Assembly (NCBI RefSeq): GCF_022201045.2
Contig: NC_068556.1
Coordinates: 1,342,001-1,406,000, forward strand
DNA from: Citrus sinensis
Lineage: Eukaryota; Streptophyta; Magnoliopsida; Sapindales; Rutaceae
DNA length: 64,000 bases
Direction of reading: 5' to 3'
A program made the translations under genes and the position numbers. Under the pieces are notes generated by a model, which saw only the letters and a program-made list of their open reading frames with translations, was not told the DNA's origin and ran no database searches. Positions 10,682 to 29,594 of this stretch are shown in pieces; position 1 is the first letter of the stretch; each line of letters begins with the position of its first letter.

Positions 10682-13619
10682 ATGTTGCTTCAAATGAATT
10701 CGTGTTCAGGCTTCTCACTCAAATACCATCCTTTGCAACCCTCTAGTAAGCTTCATTCTAATATTTTCATAATGTCTAAATTGAGAATTCGATGATTTTT
10801 TTTTTTTATTAATAAGCATTAGAATATAGTAATGCTTATAGTAGAGAGTTCACCATCCACATTCAAAATGCCCTTGGACGTCCAGGCAATGTGTTGATCT
10901 AATATATGTGTGCCGATTGGTACTTTTTGAAGTTGAAGTAGTATTGATGTGAATAAAAAAGATCCTGCTACGTTACGTTAATCGTAACGTACATCCACAC
11001 ACAGCAATAATATCCATGGTGGGACCCGCTACTGTTGTTGTGTGTGGCGTACGTTACAATTAACGTAACGTAGCACTGGCCAAATAAAAATTATTCAATT
11101 TTTTTTGTTACAGTGTCACATTTACTTTTCAACAGAACAGTGAACTGAGGTATTAAGAATTTATCACGTCTCCGTTTTTAGGGTAACTAATATTTTAACA
11201 GAGCAAAATGTTTTATCTAATAATTTTTTTTTTATTTGGCCATTTAGATTCTGTCAAAACACTTCGGTTGCCGTCGACTCAAATAAATGGCTTGGTAAAC
11301 AGAAGTCAAAGGAAGAAGTACTCTGTCAAATGCTCCTCCCAAAGTTCATTTTCTTTAACTAATAAAGTTGGAAACAGAGAGGATATAATCAACAGAAATC
11401 ATAAACCATTGAACAAATCAACAGTTGCTTTGGCATTACAAGATGGCTACGCATCAAAATCTGAGGAAGAAAACACTCTTCCAGCAAGCTTTGTACAAGT
11501 TTTGAACAAGAAGTTTGATGCACTCTATCGACTTACTCGTCCCTACACTTGGGCTAGCATTGTGAGTTGCTTTATAGTTATCACAATATACTTATATTGA
11601 AATAAAGTTTTATTTGTATTGACACAATATAATAATAATAATAATTTTTTAATCTTATCAGATTGTAGGGGTATTATCAGTTTCTATGCTTGCAGTACAA
11701 AGTCCTACTGATTTGACTGCCACGTATTTCATAGAAGTATTGAAGGTAAATTTTAAGTGACAGAGAAACTAATCGCATGCTTGTCGAATTTAATTTTGAT
11801 AACTTAGGTTTTTTTTTTTTTTTTGATATTTTCAGTCCATGGTGCCAGCAATAATGATGAATAATTTTGTTAATGCCATAAACCAATTGTCTGATGTTGA
11901 AATAGACAAGGTATTTCACTCAAGACCTTATTTTGCTTCGTAATTATTTTTTGGTACTTTGCTAACAAATTCAGCTTAAAATTGTCAAAGGTTAACAAGC
12001 CCCATCTTCCTCTCGCTTCCGGAGACTTTTCAATAGCAGAGGGAATTGCAATTGCTATAGGATCCCCAATGATGGTAAGCAACGGTCATTTATCATTGTT
12101 TAATTATTTAGTTGTGTATCATAATGGTTAGTAAAGAAGATTTATTTAGATTTATAAATACGATAAATCTTTCTATTTAATATACCAATTTTTGAGTTTG
12201 ATATTTAAAAATATGAGTCACACTCCACCTTAAAAATTTTTTATGTAATAACCTTAATTAGTTGATTTCATTGATTACATCAATTTTCAAGTAAATTTTT
12301 TATGTTACAACCTTAATTATTATTATTATTATTTTGGACAGACAACCTTAATCATTTATTTCATTGATTATCTCAATTTTCAGGGTGTGGCTATGGGAAT
12401 GATGCTTCGATCTCCACCACTAGTTATCTGCTTCATCATATGGTGGATAGTTGGAGCCGCTTATTCCTTAGATGTAATAAAAATCCAAATTGGTTTTTAC
12501 ATAATAAAAGTCCAAAATAGATCTCATGCCCATTTAAACACTTAGCTTGATCAAATGAAGTTCATCTAATTATACTGTTCTTATCGATCTCAATCTTGCA
12601 GCTTCCCCTTCTTCGATGGAAGGGAAGTCCACTAATGGCTGCAGTAACCATCATCATTCTGAATGGACTTCTACTTCAATTTCCTTACTTTGTACACTTC
12701 CAGGTACATACGAGTTCTCCATTTTTTATTTCGAAAAATCCATAGTAATTCATTAATTGTATGCTTTCATGTCGTCACGCTTTCAAACTAATGACGTGGA
12801 TTTGACACATACAAATATAGAAATATGTGCTTGGTAGACCTGTAGTATTCCCAAAACAGTTGTTGTTTGCTGCCGCTATCATGCCAATTTTCAACGCTGC
12901 AATTGCATTTTCCAAGGTAACTAATTTTTCAGAAACTAAAAGCTAGCTCATCTTCATCAGCAGCAGCTTAGATAATCTACTTGTTTTGGGCTTTGCTATA
13001 GGATTTACCTGATGTAGAGGGCGATAAAGAATTCGGCCTTCGAACACTCCCAATCATCCTAGGGAGAGAAAGAGTGAGTAAATTATTTTCTTTATATATC
13101 AACTTTTATTTTCTTTTATGTGAATTCCAAATACAGAATAAGAATTGGCTAACAAGTCATCATGATCTTGAATTTTCTAAAGGTATTCTCAATTGCTGTT
13201 AATATGCTGTTAACGGCTTATGGAGCTGGTGTAGTTGCTGGAGCTACTTCGCCTTTTCTGCCATGCAAAATTGTCGCGGTAAGAATTCCTTTATTTTTTA
13301 CAAGAAATTTGGCCTTGTTCGTATGCTTGCTAAAGAATTTGATATTTATCCTTAATTTCTTTTTTCTTGCAGATAATAGGCCACTCTGCACTTGCTGCCC
13401 TTTTGTGGCGTAAAGCTCAAACTGTTGATCTCACCGACCCTCCATCAATGCAATCTTTTTATATGTTCATTTTTAAGGCAAGTGGTTCGACGCTCGTGCT
13501 TCAATTTTGAATCATATCCAAGCAGGTTCTATTATTTACTTACATTCTGATGACTTGTTATTTTATCAAATCTGCAGCTGTACTATGCCGAATTCTTCCT
13601 TATGCACTTCGTACGCTGA
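10682..13619 (+). CDS. plastid-targeted membrane aromatic prenyltransferase (UbiA family, homogentisate phytyltransferase-like)
   Basis: Twelve exons: 10682-10745, 11248-11561, 11662-11745, 11836-11910, 11991-12074, 12384-12473, 12602-12703, 12821-12916, 13002-13073, 13183-13278, 13373-13477, 13578-13619, giving 407 residues. The enzyme should transfer a prenyl chain from a diphosphate donor to an aromatic acceptor inside the plastid membrane. The first ~95 residues are Ser/Lys/Arg-rich and resemble a transit peptide. The two Mg-diphosphate motifs of plant UbiA enzymes are intact: NQLSDVEID at 170-178 and KDLPDVEGD at 303-311. Several hydrophobic helices lie between and after them. Sequence style recalls the Citrus coumarin geranyltransferase and flavonoid prenyltransferase group rather than the vitamin E enzyme VTE2, but substrate cannot be read from sequence. 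The last intron has a GC donor (AAG|GCAAGT at 13478). Intron 1 carries a hairpin MITE. An ATG at 10604 is out of use because its frame closes in intron 1. Confidence 0.93.
10966..11074. mobile_element. short hairpin MITE in intron 1 of the prenyltransferase gene
   Basis: The left end TGCTACGTTACGTTAAT is the exact reverse complement of the right end at 11058-11074. Inside, CCACACACAGCAATAATA is mirrored by an imperfect reverse copy (TACTGTTGTTGTGTGTGG). The whole 109-bp unit can fold into one stem. I could not fix a target duplication, so the transposon family is open. Confidence 0.7.
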
Positions 13620-15062
13620 GAATGAGAGAACATTTCACATTCCTCTCAAGAGTTTCTTTTCCTTTTATTTTCCGCTCTCTTGTTTCAACCTCCATGCATG
13701 GAATGAGGAGAGTTTGTTAATCAAATAAAGAAAATTGAGAGTATGACTAAGGTTGTGTTAATTTTTGTAATAATCTGTTATCCTGTTTGCGTTGAAAAAT
13801 GACTTGAATGGACACATGACATGCCGTAAAAGTTGACAAATGAAGCCGTCCGTGTTTAACATGGCATATGACTCGGATACTGTATTTTTTTTCCTTTCTT
13901 AAGGTAACCTCGATGGAATAAGGGGAAACTTATTAAAGTATAAAAAAGAAATACAACTAATCAGTGATGAAATGGAAAAGATTGAAAGTAGATTGACAAA
14001 AGAAATAAAGATTTTTGAATAGTACAAACTAGAGTTTTAAATCCCTTTCTATAATAACCCTAAATATAGTGAATTTATCAAAATATACAAATATAAAATA
14101 TTATTTTATAATAAATTCTCCTAATCAAATAAGAAAAGAAAAACAAACAGCACTCAAATCCAAGTTCTAGGAAAAAAAAAAAAGATAAAGGCATGCGCTA
14201 TTTATTTTGTTTTTATTAGAGAATAAATGAATTCGATTCCGATGGCGATTGTTATCAATTAAACTAATTAACTTCAACCAAAACAAAATTTGACTCGTCG
14301 AGATTTAAAAATAATTAATTTTAAATAAATTCATTAATTATACTTATTAACAATGTCTTAGCAGTCTTAATCAATAAATTGATATCAGCTTGTTGATTAA
14401 TTATCAATAGGGAAAAAGAAAAAAGAAGGTTCAAATCAAAATAGTGAAAATACCCAGACGCGCGTGACTCACTCTCGCGATATATACGAGCTACAAAGTA
14501 GTAGGTGAAAGATTTGGAGCTGAAAATCACGGGAAAAGAAAAGTGATATAATTGCCTTTTTCCCTCATTTAGATTATTATTAGCTACGTTAATTAATAGA
14601 TTATAAAAAGTGATTATAGCCTTTCTAGCGTCGTTTGGATTGTTGGACCGCCATGTTGCTCGCCTCCTCGCGTTAAAACAATATGTACTAACTTAAAATC
14701 ATTTATCCTTTTTGAGAGTTTTAAATTGAGAAAAAAATTATTACGCAAGTGAAAATGACACGAGAAAAAAAAATGAGTTTAGAATTATTCATTATTGTTT
14801 GCAAACAATTTTTTTTAGGGGGTTATGTTGAATTATAGTGATGAGAAAGGTGAAACGTTAAAAATTTTTTAAAAAAATATTGAAATTGGGTTTAATAAGG
14901 AATCGGCTTAACTAAGGTCATTTAGTAGTAGAGGTGTTATAAGAAATTATATTATTTTTAGTTACCTTAATGGGGTGATTAAATTAGAGGGGTTGTAAGG
15001 GTGTTCATAGGGGTGCTAATAGTTAAACACTTTCTGAAATGGTCATGGACTCACCTGTAGAT
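13620..15062. other. 3' flank of the prenyltransferase gene and intergenic DNA
   Basis: An AATAAA at 13724-13729, about 105 bases after the stop codon, is a plausible polyadenylation signal. The rest is A+T-rich and shows no gene. Confidence 0.4.
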
Positions 15063-15228
15063 TGGGCCTCTCTCTTGTGAAATTGAACCGACTTTACATT
15101 GAGCATTTGAGCCCATAAACCTTATATGCTGGTTCGGGTCGGGTCAAATCAGTCCGTTTTAACCAGCACCTTGTATTCTATATAAACGCACACATCGTTC
15201 AATCTCAGGATTTTACAACTAGGGTTTT
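15063..15228 (+). promoter_or_regulatory. RPL39 promoter: site II elements, TATA box, telo-box
   Basis: Two site II (TGGGCY) motifs occur, TGGGCC at 15063-15068 and its kin on the other strand at 15110-15115. A TATA box (CTATATAAA) lies at about 15178-15186. A telo-box core (TAGGGTTT) is at 15220-15227, about 30 bases before the start codon. Site II plus telo-box is the known signature of plant ribosomal-protein and growth-linked promoters, which fits the gene that follows. Confidence 0.75.
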
Positions 15229-15258
15229 CGCTGCAGCCGATCGAACTAAGAAGCGAAA

Positions 15259-17737
<2,479 letters not shown>

Positions 17738-17752
17738 ATGCGTAATTGTTGA
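17738..17752 (+). promoter_or_regulatory. possible four-codon upstream ORF before the aminotransferase
   Basis: ATGCGTAATTGTTGA is a complete short frame whose stop ends 9 bases before the main start codon. If the transcript starts upstream of it, it could lower translation of the main frame. The transcript start is not known. Confidence 0.35.
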
Positions 17753-17761
17753 TCCAGATAG

Positions 17762-21626
<3,865 letters not shown>

Positions 21627-22483
21627 AGTTGTTGGACCACTAGACAGATATTCACATTAGAAATCAGACCATTAAAATGTTGGGGAGTCCAAATTGATTA
21701 TTATTTACTCCAATGCTTACAAGTTCCAATGGTCAAGTTTTGATTGAGCAGTGTTATATGTACGTATTTCCGGAAGATTTAATATAGCTTTTGGAATTTG
21801 AAAGATATTTTTATATAGATTATTGGTGGCATTGATTTACATAGCTTGATTTACACTCAAATTATTCAGGCTCTTTCGTCTCGTAATCAACATGAGACGT
21901 GTTAGTAGCAAAATGGAACTAGAAATTAGTGTAAAAGCATGGACATTGATGTTCTGCTTCCTTGTGTCAAAAGTAGCCCACCTTGTAGTCTTATATTCTT
22001 GCATAAGCTACAAAATTTTTTGAACTAATGCCGCATAAAGAATCACCTATTAATTTATAGTTGACCTTCTATGGGTCAACATCTAATAGTCGTCAGTCAA
22101 GAGAGTTTTTTTTTTTTTTAATTTTGCAAAAATACAGCTTAACATAGGAGCGTTTCTATAACTAATGCCTCTTATAGTAAAATTAACAAATAAATACATT
22201 ATGGGCAATATAAACTTCAGGCTAAAAGAATTCATTTGAACTAATGTTTCAGTGTATGTCTGAAAGAGTCTGGTATAGACAAGTGATTTTCAGAATGCCA
22301 GTGCCGTCATCATTTACAAATGGGATAAAGAATTCAAACACTCTTTACATTTCCAACCAGACCGATCATCCTTCACTTAATATCAAAAGGATTTAAATTC
22401 TATTCCAAAACCATAAAACATATGCGTGTCGGCAGTGCAAGGAAGTTAGAGGCTCAAAAAAATTGTTCATGCGTTCAGGCATA
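21627..22483. other. intergenic between two converging genes
   Basis: ASP5 and the kinase gene converge here, so this holds both 3' ends. No further gene is seen. Confidence 0.5.
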
Positions 22484-25400
22484 TCAGTGTCCAGAAGGTA
22501 TAGTGGAGTCTGCAGGAGGTCCAGATGGTGCAACCCTCAGAGTTCCTCCAAGCTCCACTGGAACGAGTGGGATAAGAGAGTGCAAAACATCCGTTATCAG
22601 TGGTCGATAACTTGGCTCCGGTTGCACACATAACACAGCAACAGCTGCAACCTGCACATCAATTACAACAAGTTCAACTCAACGTTTTTCTCTTACGCAT
22701 ATTGCTAGCTTCAGCAAGGCTGAGGCTGGCAGATAAGCCTTGCACCGGTAACCTTCTCAAATTCCTAACAGTTTCGCTTAGTTGTTCTGCCCAACCAATC
22801 CCCATGTAATCAAATTTTCTTCCAACCTAACGGTTATCTAACTCTATCCTAAAGAACAATCTCATTCTGCCCTACCAAAAAACAATTAAAGAAAAAAAAT
22901 AAAAAAAAATTATCCAATACCCACATTAATCCAAAGTTAGGTTAAAACCAGTCAGCAGTCAGTTTTGATCTGTCCAAAACTGTAGTTAGAAAGTAAAATG
23001 CTGACCAAGACGCAACTAACCTGGTATAAATGCTTTAAATCCATTGTACTTTTAATCACAGGATCCACAATGTTTGGGAGTTTAGATCTGTCAGTGAGTT
23101 GAGGCATGGCCTGCATTCGTGAACAGTTCAAGCATCAAGTTTCAAAATCAATCTTTATAACATTGCCTTCCTGGAAACGGAAAATTAATGTGAGCATAAA
23201 CATACCCATGTGACAATAGATTGGCACTGAGCTGGTGCCAGTTTCTCCACTGGCCTTCTTCCTAAGAGAAGTTCAAGAAGCACAACTCCAAAAGCATAGA
23301 CATCACTCTTGTCTGTCAATTTACCTAGAGAAATGGAAACCAACCAAAAAAAAAAAAGGGAATCTTCTTTTTAGAATAATTAAAGTACAAAGTGCATTGA
23401 GTTCATAATTGCTTTTAACTATAGTTATGGAGGTGGCAGGAATTTTTCTTTTAGCTCCATGTAACATTCTTGTGGAAGCATTTTAAGGGCACAGTGACAC
23501 TAGCATCACTCATGATGCATAATGAAGTCCGTATGGGAAAAAAACGTGAGGAATTATACCTCGATTATAAAATTTTCAAGTGTGAAATTATGAGTTATTC
23601 CAAGTACAATTGCATGCCAACCATTACCAATATTATTTACTTAAATCACCCTGTCCAAGGTAAATAAATAAAAATGAGGCACCCTTTAACTTTTACAGAA
23701 TAAATATTCTTGAAGAGCCTCTACATAGTGAACCACCCAGCAAAAGATCCAAACTTTTACATTACAACCAAGCCAGATTTATGCACATGTGCATGTATAT
23801 TTGTATATATAAAAATAATGTAATCTAGAGCCATTTATATTTATAATTATTGAACCCACTGCAACTTCCAACACAATTGAAATCATTGAAGGTACAAAGC
23901 AAATGAACATGTAATATCAGTAAACATAGCTACCAGTCAAATTAAGAATTTACCAACCATACCATCTAAAAGATACTCGGGAGCCACATATCCCAAAGTG
24001 CCCGAAAGCTTAAGATTGTTCTTGTTTTGGGATCCATCGGTTATGGCAAGACCAAAATCTGAGAGCTGAATGCAGAGCCAACAAAGAGGAGAAAAATACC
24101 AGTGAATTCAATGGAAGAAGATGACAATTTGAAGTAGAAATATTTTAGTGCAGTCTCAATCATTAGTTTAAAGAAAAAGCCCAAGACCTCATTAATTTTG
24201 CACTAATACTTTACCTTAGCATTAAACTTGGAATCTAGAAGTATATTGGAGGATTTCAGATCTCTATGAATGACTGCAGGGTTGCAGTGCTCATGTAAAT
24301 ATTCTAATCCTCTGGTCAACAGTAGCAAATATTTTAGCACTCAGTATACACCAGAAAAATAAGAAGAATCATATGAAAAAACAAGCTCACCTAGCGGTAT
24401 CAAGAGCAATTTTCATTCGCATATGCCAAGTCAATGCTGATCCATGAGAAGGACCTAAAACATATACAATAAAATTTTCATAAAGAAAAAGTATTAATAG
24501 ATTTGTTTATAAGGAAAAAAGGAGGGTAAATTAAAAGGAGGATAAATTATTTACCATGCAATTGAATATCAAGGGACCGATTTTCCATCAATTCATAAAC
24601 AATAAACCTTGTGTCATCATGAGCACTATAACCCAACAGACAAACAACATTTGGGTGGTGAATATTACTCAGCAAATCCACCTCATTCTGCAATCACAAA
24701 CAACTCAAAATTAGAACAGCACAACAACTACAACAACAACAACATAGATTTCAAAATTTATAAATCCCCTTAAACAAATAGTACCTCAAATTCTCTGCCG
24801 GCATCTTGTGTTGCACAATCTAATTTTTTGACAGCGACGTGCAAGTTATCATCCAATTTAGCCTTGTAAACACATCCAAATCCACCCTCACCCAATATAT
24901 TACTCTCATGAAAACTGTCGGTGGCTTTCTCTAACAGCTTATACTCAATAAATGAAATAGCAGATCCCTTCTTACTAACCATCCTCACAGAAGTGAATTT
25001 GCCCAAAAATGATGATAACACAACTCCATTCTCAGAATCTACAACACAAATAAAAAATCAATGCATGCTCAACAAATTAAGAAACTATAATGATGAACAT
25101 GTTATTTAAAAAAAAAAAATAAAGATGGTACCTTTGCTCTTTGCATTCTTGTTACTGGATTTGAAGGAGTACTTCAAATGATAAAGCCACAAACACAATA
25201 AAGCCAGAATGATTAAACAAAGGGCACTGCAAGCAATAATGAGTGCAATAAGCAACTTGTGGTGTGCATCCATATGGTGATGATGCGGATCCTCACTGCC
25301 CATTTGAATTCCTGTTAAAACGCACAAAAAAAAAAAATTCAATTTATAAAGTAGAGGAATCCCCAAAACAAACCACTTAAGATTTCAAAGATACTCATTA

Positions 25401-25725
25401 TAGCAGATTGAATATTAGTTAGTGAAAAGAGTATCTTTTTCATTAATTGTCATACATCACAAAGTAAGTATATAATCAAGAAAAACAAAATATCTTTTTT
25501 TCCCTATTTTTTGTGGCATTAAATGCACCTAAATTAGTGGGTGTTTTCAAATTTTGAATTTTATTAACTACTACCTGGAGAAAAAGCAGCCATTGAAGTA
25601 GAAACAGGGGAAATGAGGGGAGAAAAAACAAGGGGGCCTGGTAATGGCTCTATTGAGGCATGAATCCAAAAGGATTGATGTAGAAAAACAAATAAAACAA
25701 CAAAGAGAATAAGAAGAAGCTTCAT
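22484..25725 (-). CDS. receptor-like protein kinase, At1g80640 type
   Basis: Ten exons, 5' to 3' on the minus strand: 25725-25575, 25311-25132, 25038-24785, 24687-24555, 24454-24391, 24311-24215, 24065-23963, 23324-23206, 23110-23021, 22651-22484, giving 452 residues. A signal peptide (1-24) leads into a short Pro/Ser-rich outer segment with HHHH at 60-63, then one membrane helix at about 70-94. The kinase domain spans about 158-430: glycine loop [10 protein letters not shown] at 159-168, ATP lysine K181, HRDLKSSN from 276, DFG at 296-298, APEY at 321-324. Arg before the catalytic Asp makes it an RD kinase, and no key residue is missing. The tiny outer segment has no known ligand domain, so it may act with a co-receptor. 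Resemblance is to the plant group named after At1g80640; a function is not assigned here. Confidence 0.92.
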
Positions 25726-27950
25726 TTTTATTTTTCTGTTTCGTTTTGTAAGTTTAAGAAGGAACAAGAACAAATGGATATTGAAGAAGAAGCATTGGCC
25801 TGGCTTGTAAGTTGTATGTTCAAAAGTGTCACACACAAACAGAGAGAGAAAAAGAAAAAAGATAAGTGAAAAGGTGTGCTTGCTGCAAATGAATTGCCCT
25901 TTTTTTAAAAATTTGCTGGCTCTTCTTTTAACTGTTCTTTTTAGCAAAAAAAAATATATATATTTATTTATTTATTCTGTGTGCAAAAGGAGACAAAAGG
26001 AGGAACAACAAAAGTAAATCTCACATTTGAGTAGGACAAGTAAGTGCACACAACAATCATGTGGATGGGTTTGCATTCTAATTTCTTTAACCAAGTTAAG
26101 ATTTAAGAATTCTAAATGGTAAAAAGTAGTAAAAATAAATAAATTGTTTAAAGTAATTCTTTCAAATGAGTCAAATTCTGATAATACGGATATATTAATC
26201 CTAATTAGTAGTGTAGGTAATAAATCATGTATGATTGAAAAATATTAAGGTAACTTTAAGATATTATTTGAATCGCTCGTGTTTATTAGTACGAAATAAC
26301 TTTTCATGAATATTTAAAATTTTATCCAACCTAAATGAGAACGAGCGTACGTTCTATATACAAAGAAAAAAATTTATAGTTAATATAAAAAAATCTCAAC
26401 AATTATTTTTAAATATATTAATATTCTAAATCTATTAGTCAAAAGTGTGAAAAAAATTTGACGTGTAATAAGTAAAACTTTATGTTGTTTTTAAATTGTT
26501 TAATCATCAACATTTTGTTTCAATGCGGATGGGATCTTAAATCTAATCCTTAGAATGATTTGTTTTGTAGGACTCGTGAACAAGTATCCTTTTTTTAAAA
26601 AAAAAAAAATCGAAAACACTTCTAAAGTGTCATTTTTATGTTGATTTAATTTTAAAAACGGATGAAACTTCTGGTTTTTGTTGACTCAGTTGTCTAATTC
26701 TCGAACTTAATGGCATGATATAATTGAGGTTATATTTACACATCAAGAAATTTATTGGCATGATGATGACAGATCAATGATCTTAACTATTAATTTATTT
26801 AACCTAGTCTTAACTTTAATCTCATTAATTGTTAACTCACTTCCAGAAAAAAAAAAAAAAAAGTGCTTTATTTTTTTAACCTAAAAATCTGTTTTTTCGC
26901 TTTTATTCTAGGTTCTTGAAGCTGCCTTCAAAGAAATAAATACAACTTTGCATGAATATCTTTGAATGTCAGTACAACTTTGCATAACCAACTCCTAAAT
27001 AAAGCTCTGCGTTAAAGTGAGAATGCTGACAGAGGAAAGAATTTTTTTTTTTTTTTAAAGTTGGTTATATACCTTTTATTTATTTATTTACTTAAATGGC
27101 TTAGTAGGTTATATACCCAATTTGATAAAAAAAGTGTTTGTTGCAAAAATTGCCATAAAATTAACAATTACAAGTGCAAAACTATCTTTCATAATTGTGT
27201 ACCAAACTCAAATCATACTTTAAACAAAAATTGGATGGCAATATTAAATTCAACTGACCAACAATAATTAAAATGAGTTTAATGTACATAATCTCTTAAA
27301 AAGAGAGGGAGAGAGAGAGAACACACTTATGTGCAAATTACCCAAATGGGTTACTTACTAGTACTAGAGCAAGAAAATGATTAGATTTTCAAAATTGGGC
27401 TTCTATATTATTATTATTATTATTATTATTATTATGAATGTGAGTCACTAGGCAATCCCATTTATCAAATTGGCTTGTCACGTGTTAGGTGAATAATGAT
27501 TCATGACTTGTGGTTTTGAAATAAAAGGCAGTCCAAAACAGGTCACACTCACCGCTATTGGAAAATAAATAAATAGCCCAGATACACCTCACAATTATTG
27601 TTTAACATAAATTGTGCAATCAAAGAGTTCTTATTCCGCTGCTCAAGGTCCCGGGTAATTAGCAAAAATTGCAAACTCAGATTCTTAGCAAAGAATAAAA
27701 TCCCACATCAAATCAAGATCTAAGAGTTGGTTAATAGTATGATTAAGACCATTTGATTCAAAGTTTTACATGCAATAACTGGCACTTATAAGAAGACAAA
27801 GTACGTGATGCCACAGTCAGATTTTGCCTATTTTCAGTCTCAAAGAAGCTGCAACTGCGGCGCAATTTGCTTCAAATTTTCTGTGTCTTTTGTGATGATA
27901 ATTAAAATATGCTCGAGAGAGAGAGAGAGAGAGAGAGAGAGTACGAAGAA
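25726..27950. other. kinase gene upstream region and intergenic DNA
   Basis: The first few hundred bases should hold the kinase promoter and 5' untranslated region. The rest is A+T-rich with (TTA)n at about 27408-27435 and (GA)n at 27915-27941. No gene is seen. Confidence 0.4.
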
Positions 27951-27958
27951 AGTATTCT

Positions 27959-28314
27959 TGCATTCATACGTCAATTATTTAATCTTGCATTCATACGTTA
28001 ATCATTTAATCTTAAGTTAGTTTTTATTAAATTTAAGGGAAAATCTGTGTGGTGCAACTATGGCACTCTTGCATTCATACGTCAATCATTTAATTTTAAT
28101 CTAGTTTTTATTAAATTTAAGAGAAAATATGTGGTGCAACTGTGGCACTCTTGCATGCATTCATACGTCAATCATTTAATCTTAAGTTAGTTTTTGTTAA
28201 ATTTAAGAGAAAATATGTGGTGCAACTGTGGCATTCTTGCCTGTATTCATACGTCAATCATTTAATCTTAAGCTAGTTTTTGTTAAATTTAAGAGAAAAC
28301 TTGTGGTGCAACCG
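27959..28314. repeat. tandem array of ~87-bp units, about four copies
   Basis: The unit begins GCATTCATACGTCAATCATT and runs through TAATCTTAAGTTAGTTTTT, AAATTTAAGAGAAAAT and GTGGTGCAACTGTGGCA. Copies start near 27959 (a short one), 27984, 28070, 28157 and 28243 (as GTATTCATACG). The last bases of each unit equal the first bases of the hairpin element that follows, so the array seems to have grown from that element's left junction. Confidence 0.85.
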
Positions 28315-28421
28315 TGGTACCGTGCCGCAGTTGTATCCAGCCGTTGGATGCTAGTGGAATCCATCCATCTAAATGCATCCAACGGTTGGATGCAACTGTA
28401 GCACGGTACCACAGTTGCACC
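28315..28421. mobile_element. hairpin MITE, family A copy 1
   Basis: The 107-bp unit folds on itself. Its left end GGTGCAACCGTGGTACCGTG pairs with the right end, whose reverse complement reads GGTGCAACTGTGGTACCGTG. Both arms continue into a GTTGGATG box (CAGCCGTTGGATG on the left, CCAACCGTTGGATG on the right after reversal). A relative is present at about 44228-44360. Confidence 0.85.
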
Positions 28422-28741
28422 GTAGCCGAACCCTAAACTTAAACACCTGCAGCAACATATTTAGTGACAACAAGTAATTTTAACTTAATAATTAGTGATA
28501 TTTACGAAAAATCTATCACCTTTTCTTTAGCATGTATTTCGCAAAAATCACAATCCCTTAATTTAAAAAGCTGAATTGTTCATGTTTACTTGAATCTCAT
28601 AAACAATTCGAAAAATTTCAATGAGTGTGTTTTTCTTGTTCGAAGTCAAGTTCGGTACCCCTTGAGAGTCTGTCTCAACAACCAGAGACTATCAACCTAT
28701 ATTTTCTGTAGTGTCTATTCACATACTTTTCTATTTTCTTT

Positions 28742-28772
<31 letters not shown>

Positions 28773-29594
28773 TGAAGTGTTAGTTAGTCATGTGTTTAGT
28801 TGAATTTATTCATTTTCAAAAATGTCTACGGTGCCAAATTTTTAAATTTCATCTATTCTCTGCAAAATTCAATGAAAACACAAGTGAGCGGCATTGGAAA
28901 TCTCAAATCTTGAATTTAATTAAATACTAATCTGATTATTATAATTTTTTTTTTTAAAGAAATGATCAAATAAAATGAATCGAGCTAATTAATCACTAAA
29001 GACTATGAGCGACTTGTCGTTCAACATTTGTCCATTCACCGAAGAGTGAGTCAGTGTAATAATGGCCCAGCAAATCCCAAGTTATGGCCCTCGCTTTTCA
29101 TATCATCCGAGGGATGGACAGAATATTCAAAATATAATATTAAAATATTTAATAACTATTAATTATTATATTTTAAAAAATATATTGATATAATTTTTTA
29201 TTTGTATAATAAAAAAATTATTATATATTTTAAAATTATTAAAATTATTATTTAAAATTTATATTTACTACATGTTATTAATTTTTGTTTCATTATTATA
29301 ATTTTTTTCACATCAGTTATAACTTAAAAAGTACAGTACTTAAATCAATCTCAAATAAGACCTAAGCGTCGTGAACATTACATGTGTGGGCTTTTAAGAT
29401 CTCGCAATCTTGTCAATCAAGTGGCCTAATTAATAATTGTTAGTTAAAAAGAAAAAAAAAACCTAATCATATCCTTTCATTTTTTTTTAAAAAAAGCCTA
29501 AATTATTATCTTTAAAAATATATTTAAAAAGGCAAAAGATCATATAGTATATTTATGGCAACCGGCAAGTGGCAAGATCAAAATATATCGTAAG
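28422..29594. other. intergenic, no gene seen
   Basis: A+T-rich, with (AT)n at 28745-28772. No coding exon or transposon terminus was recognised. Confidence 0.45.

Noticed and set aside
10604..10795. Upstream start for the prenyltransferase
   Set aside because: The frame crosses the GA repeat. The frame from 10682 splices cleanly into exon 2 and gives a whole number of codons.
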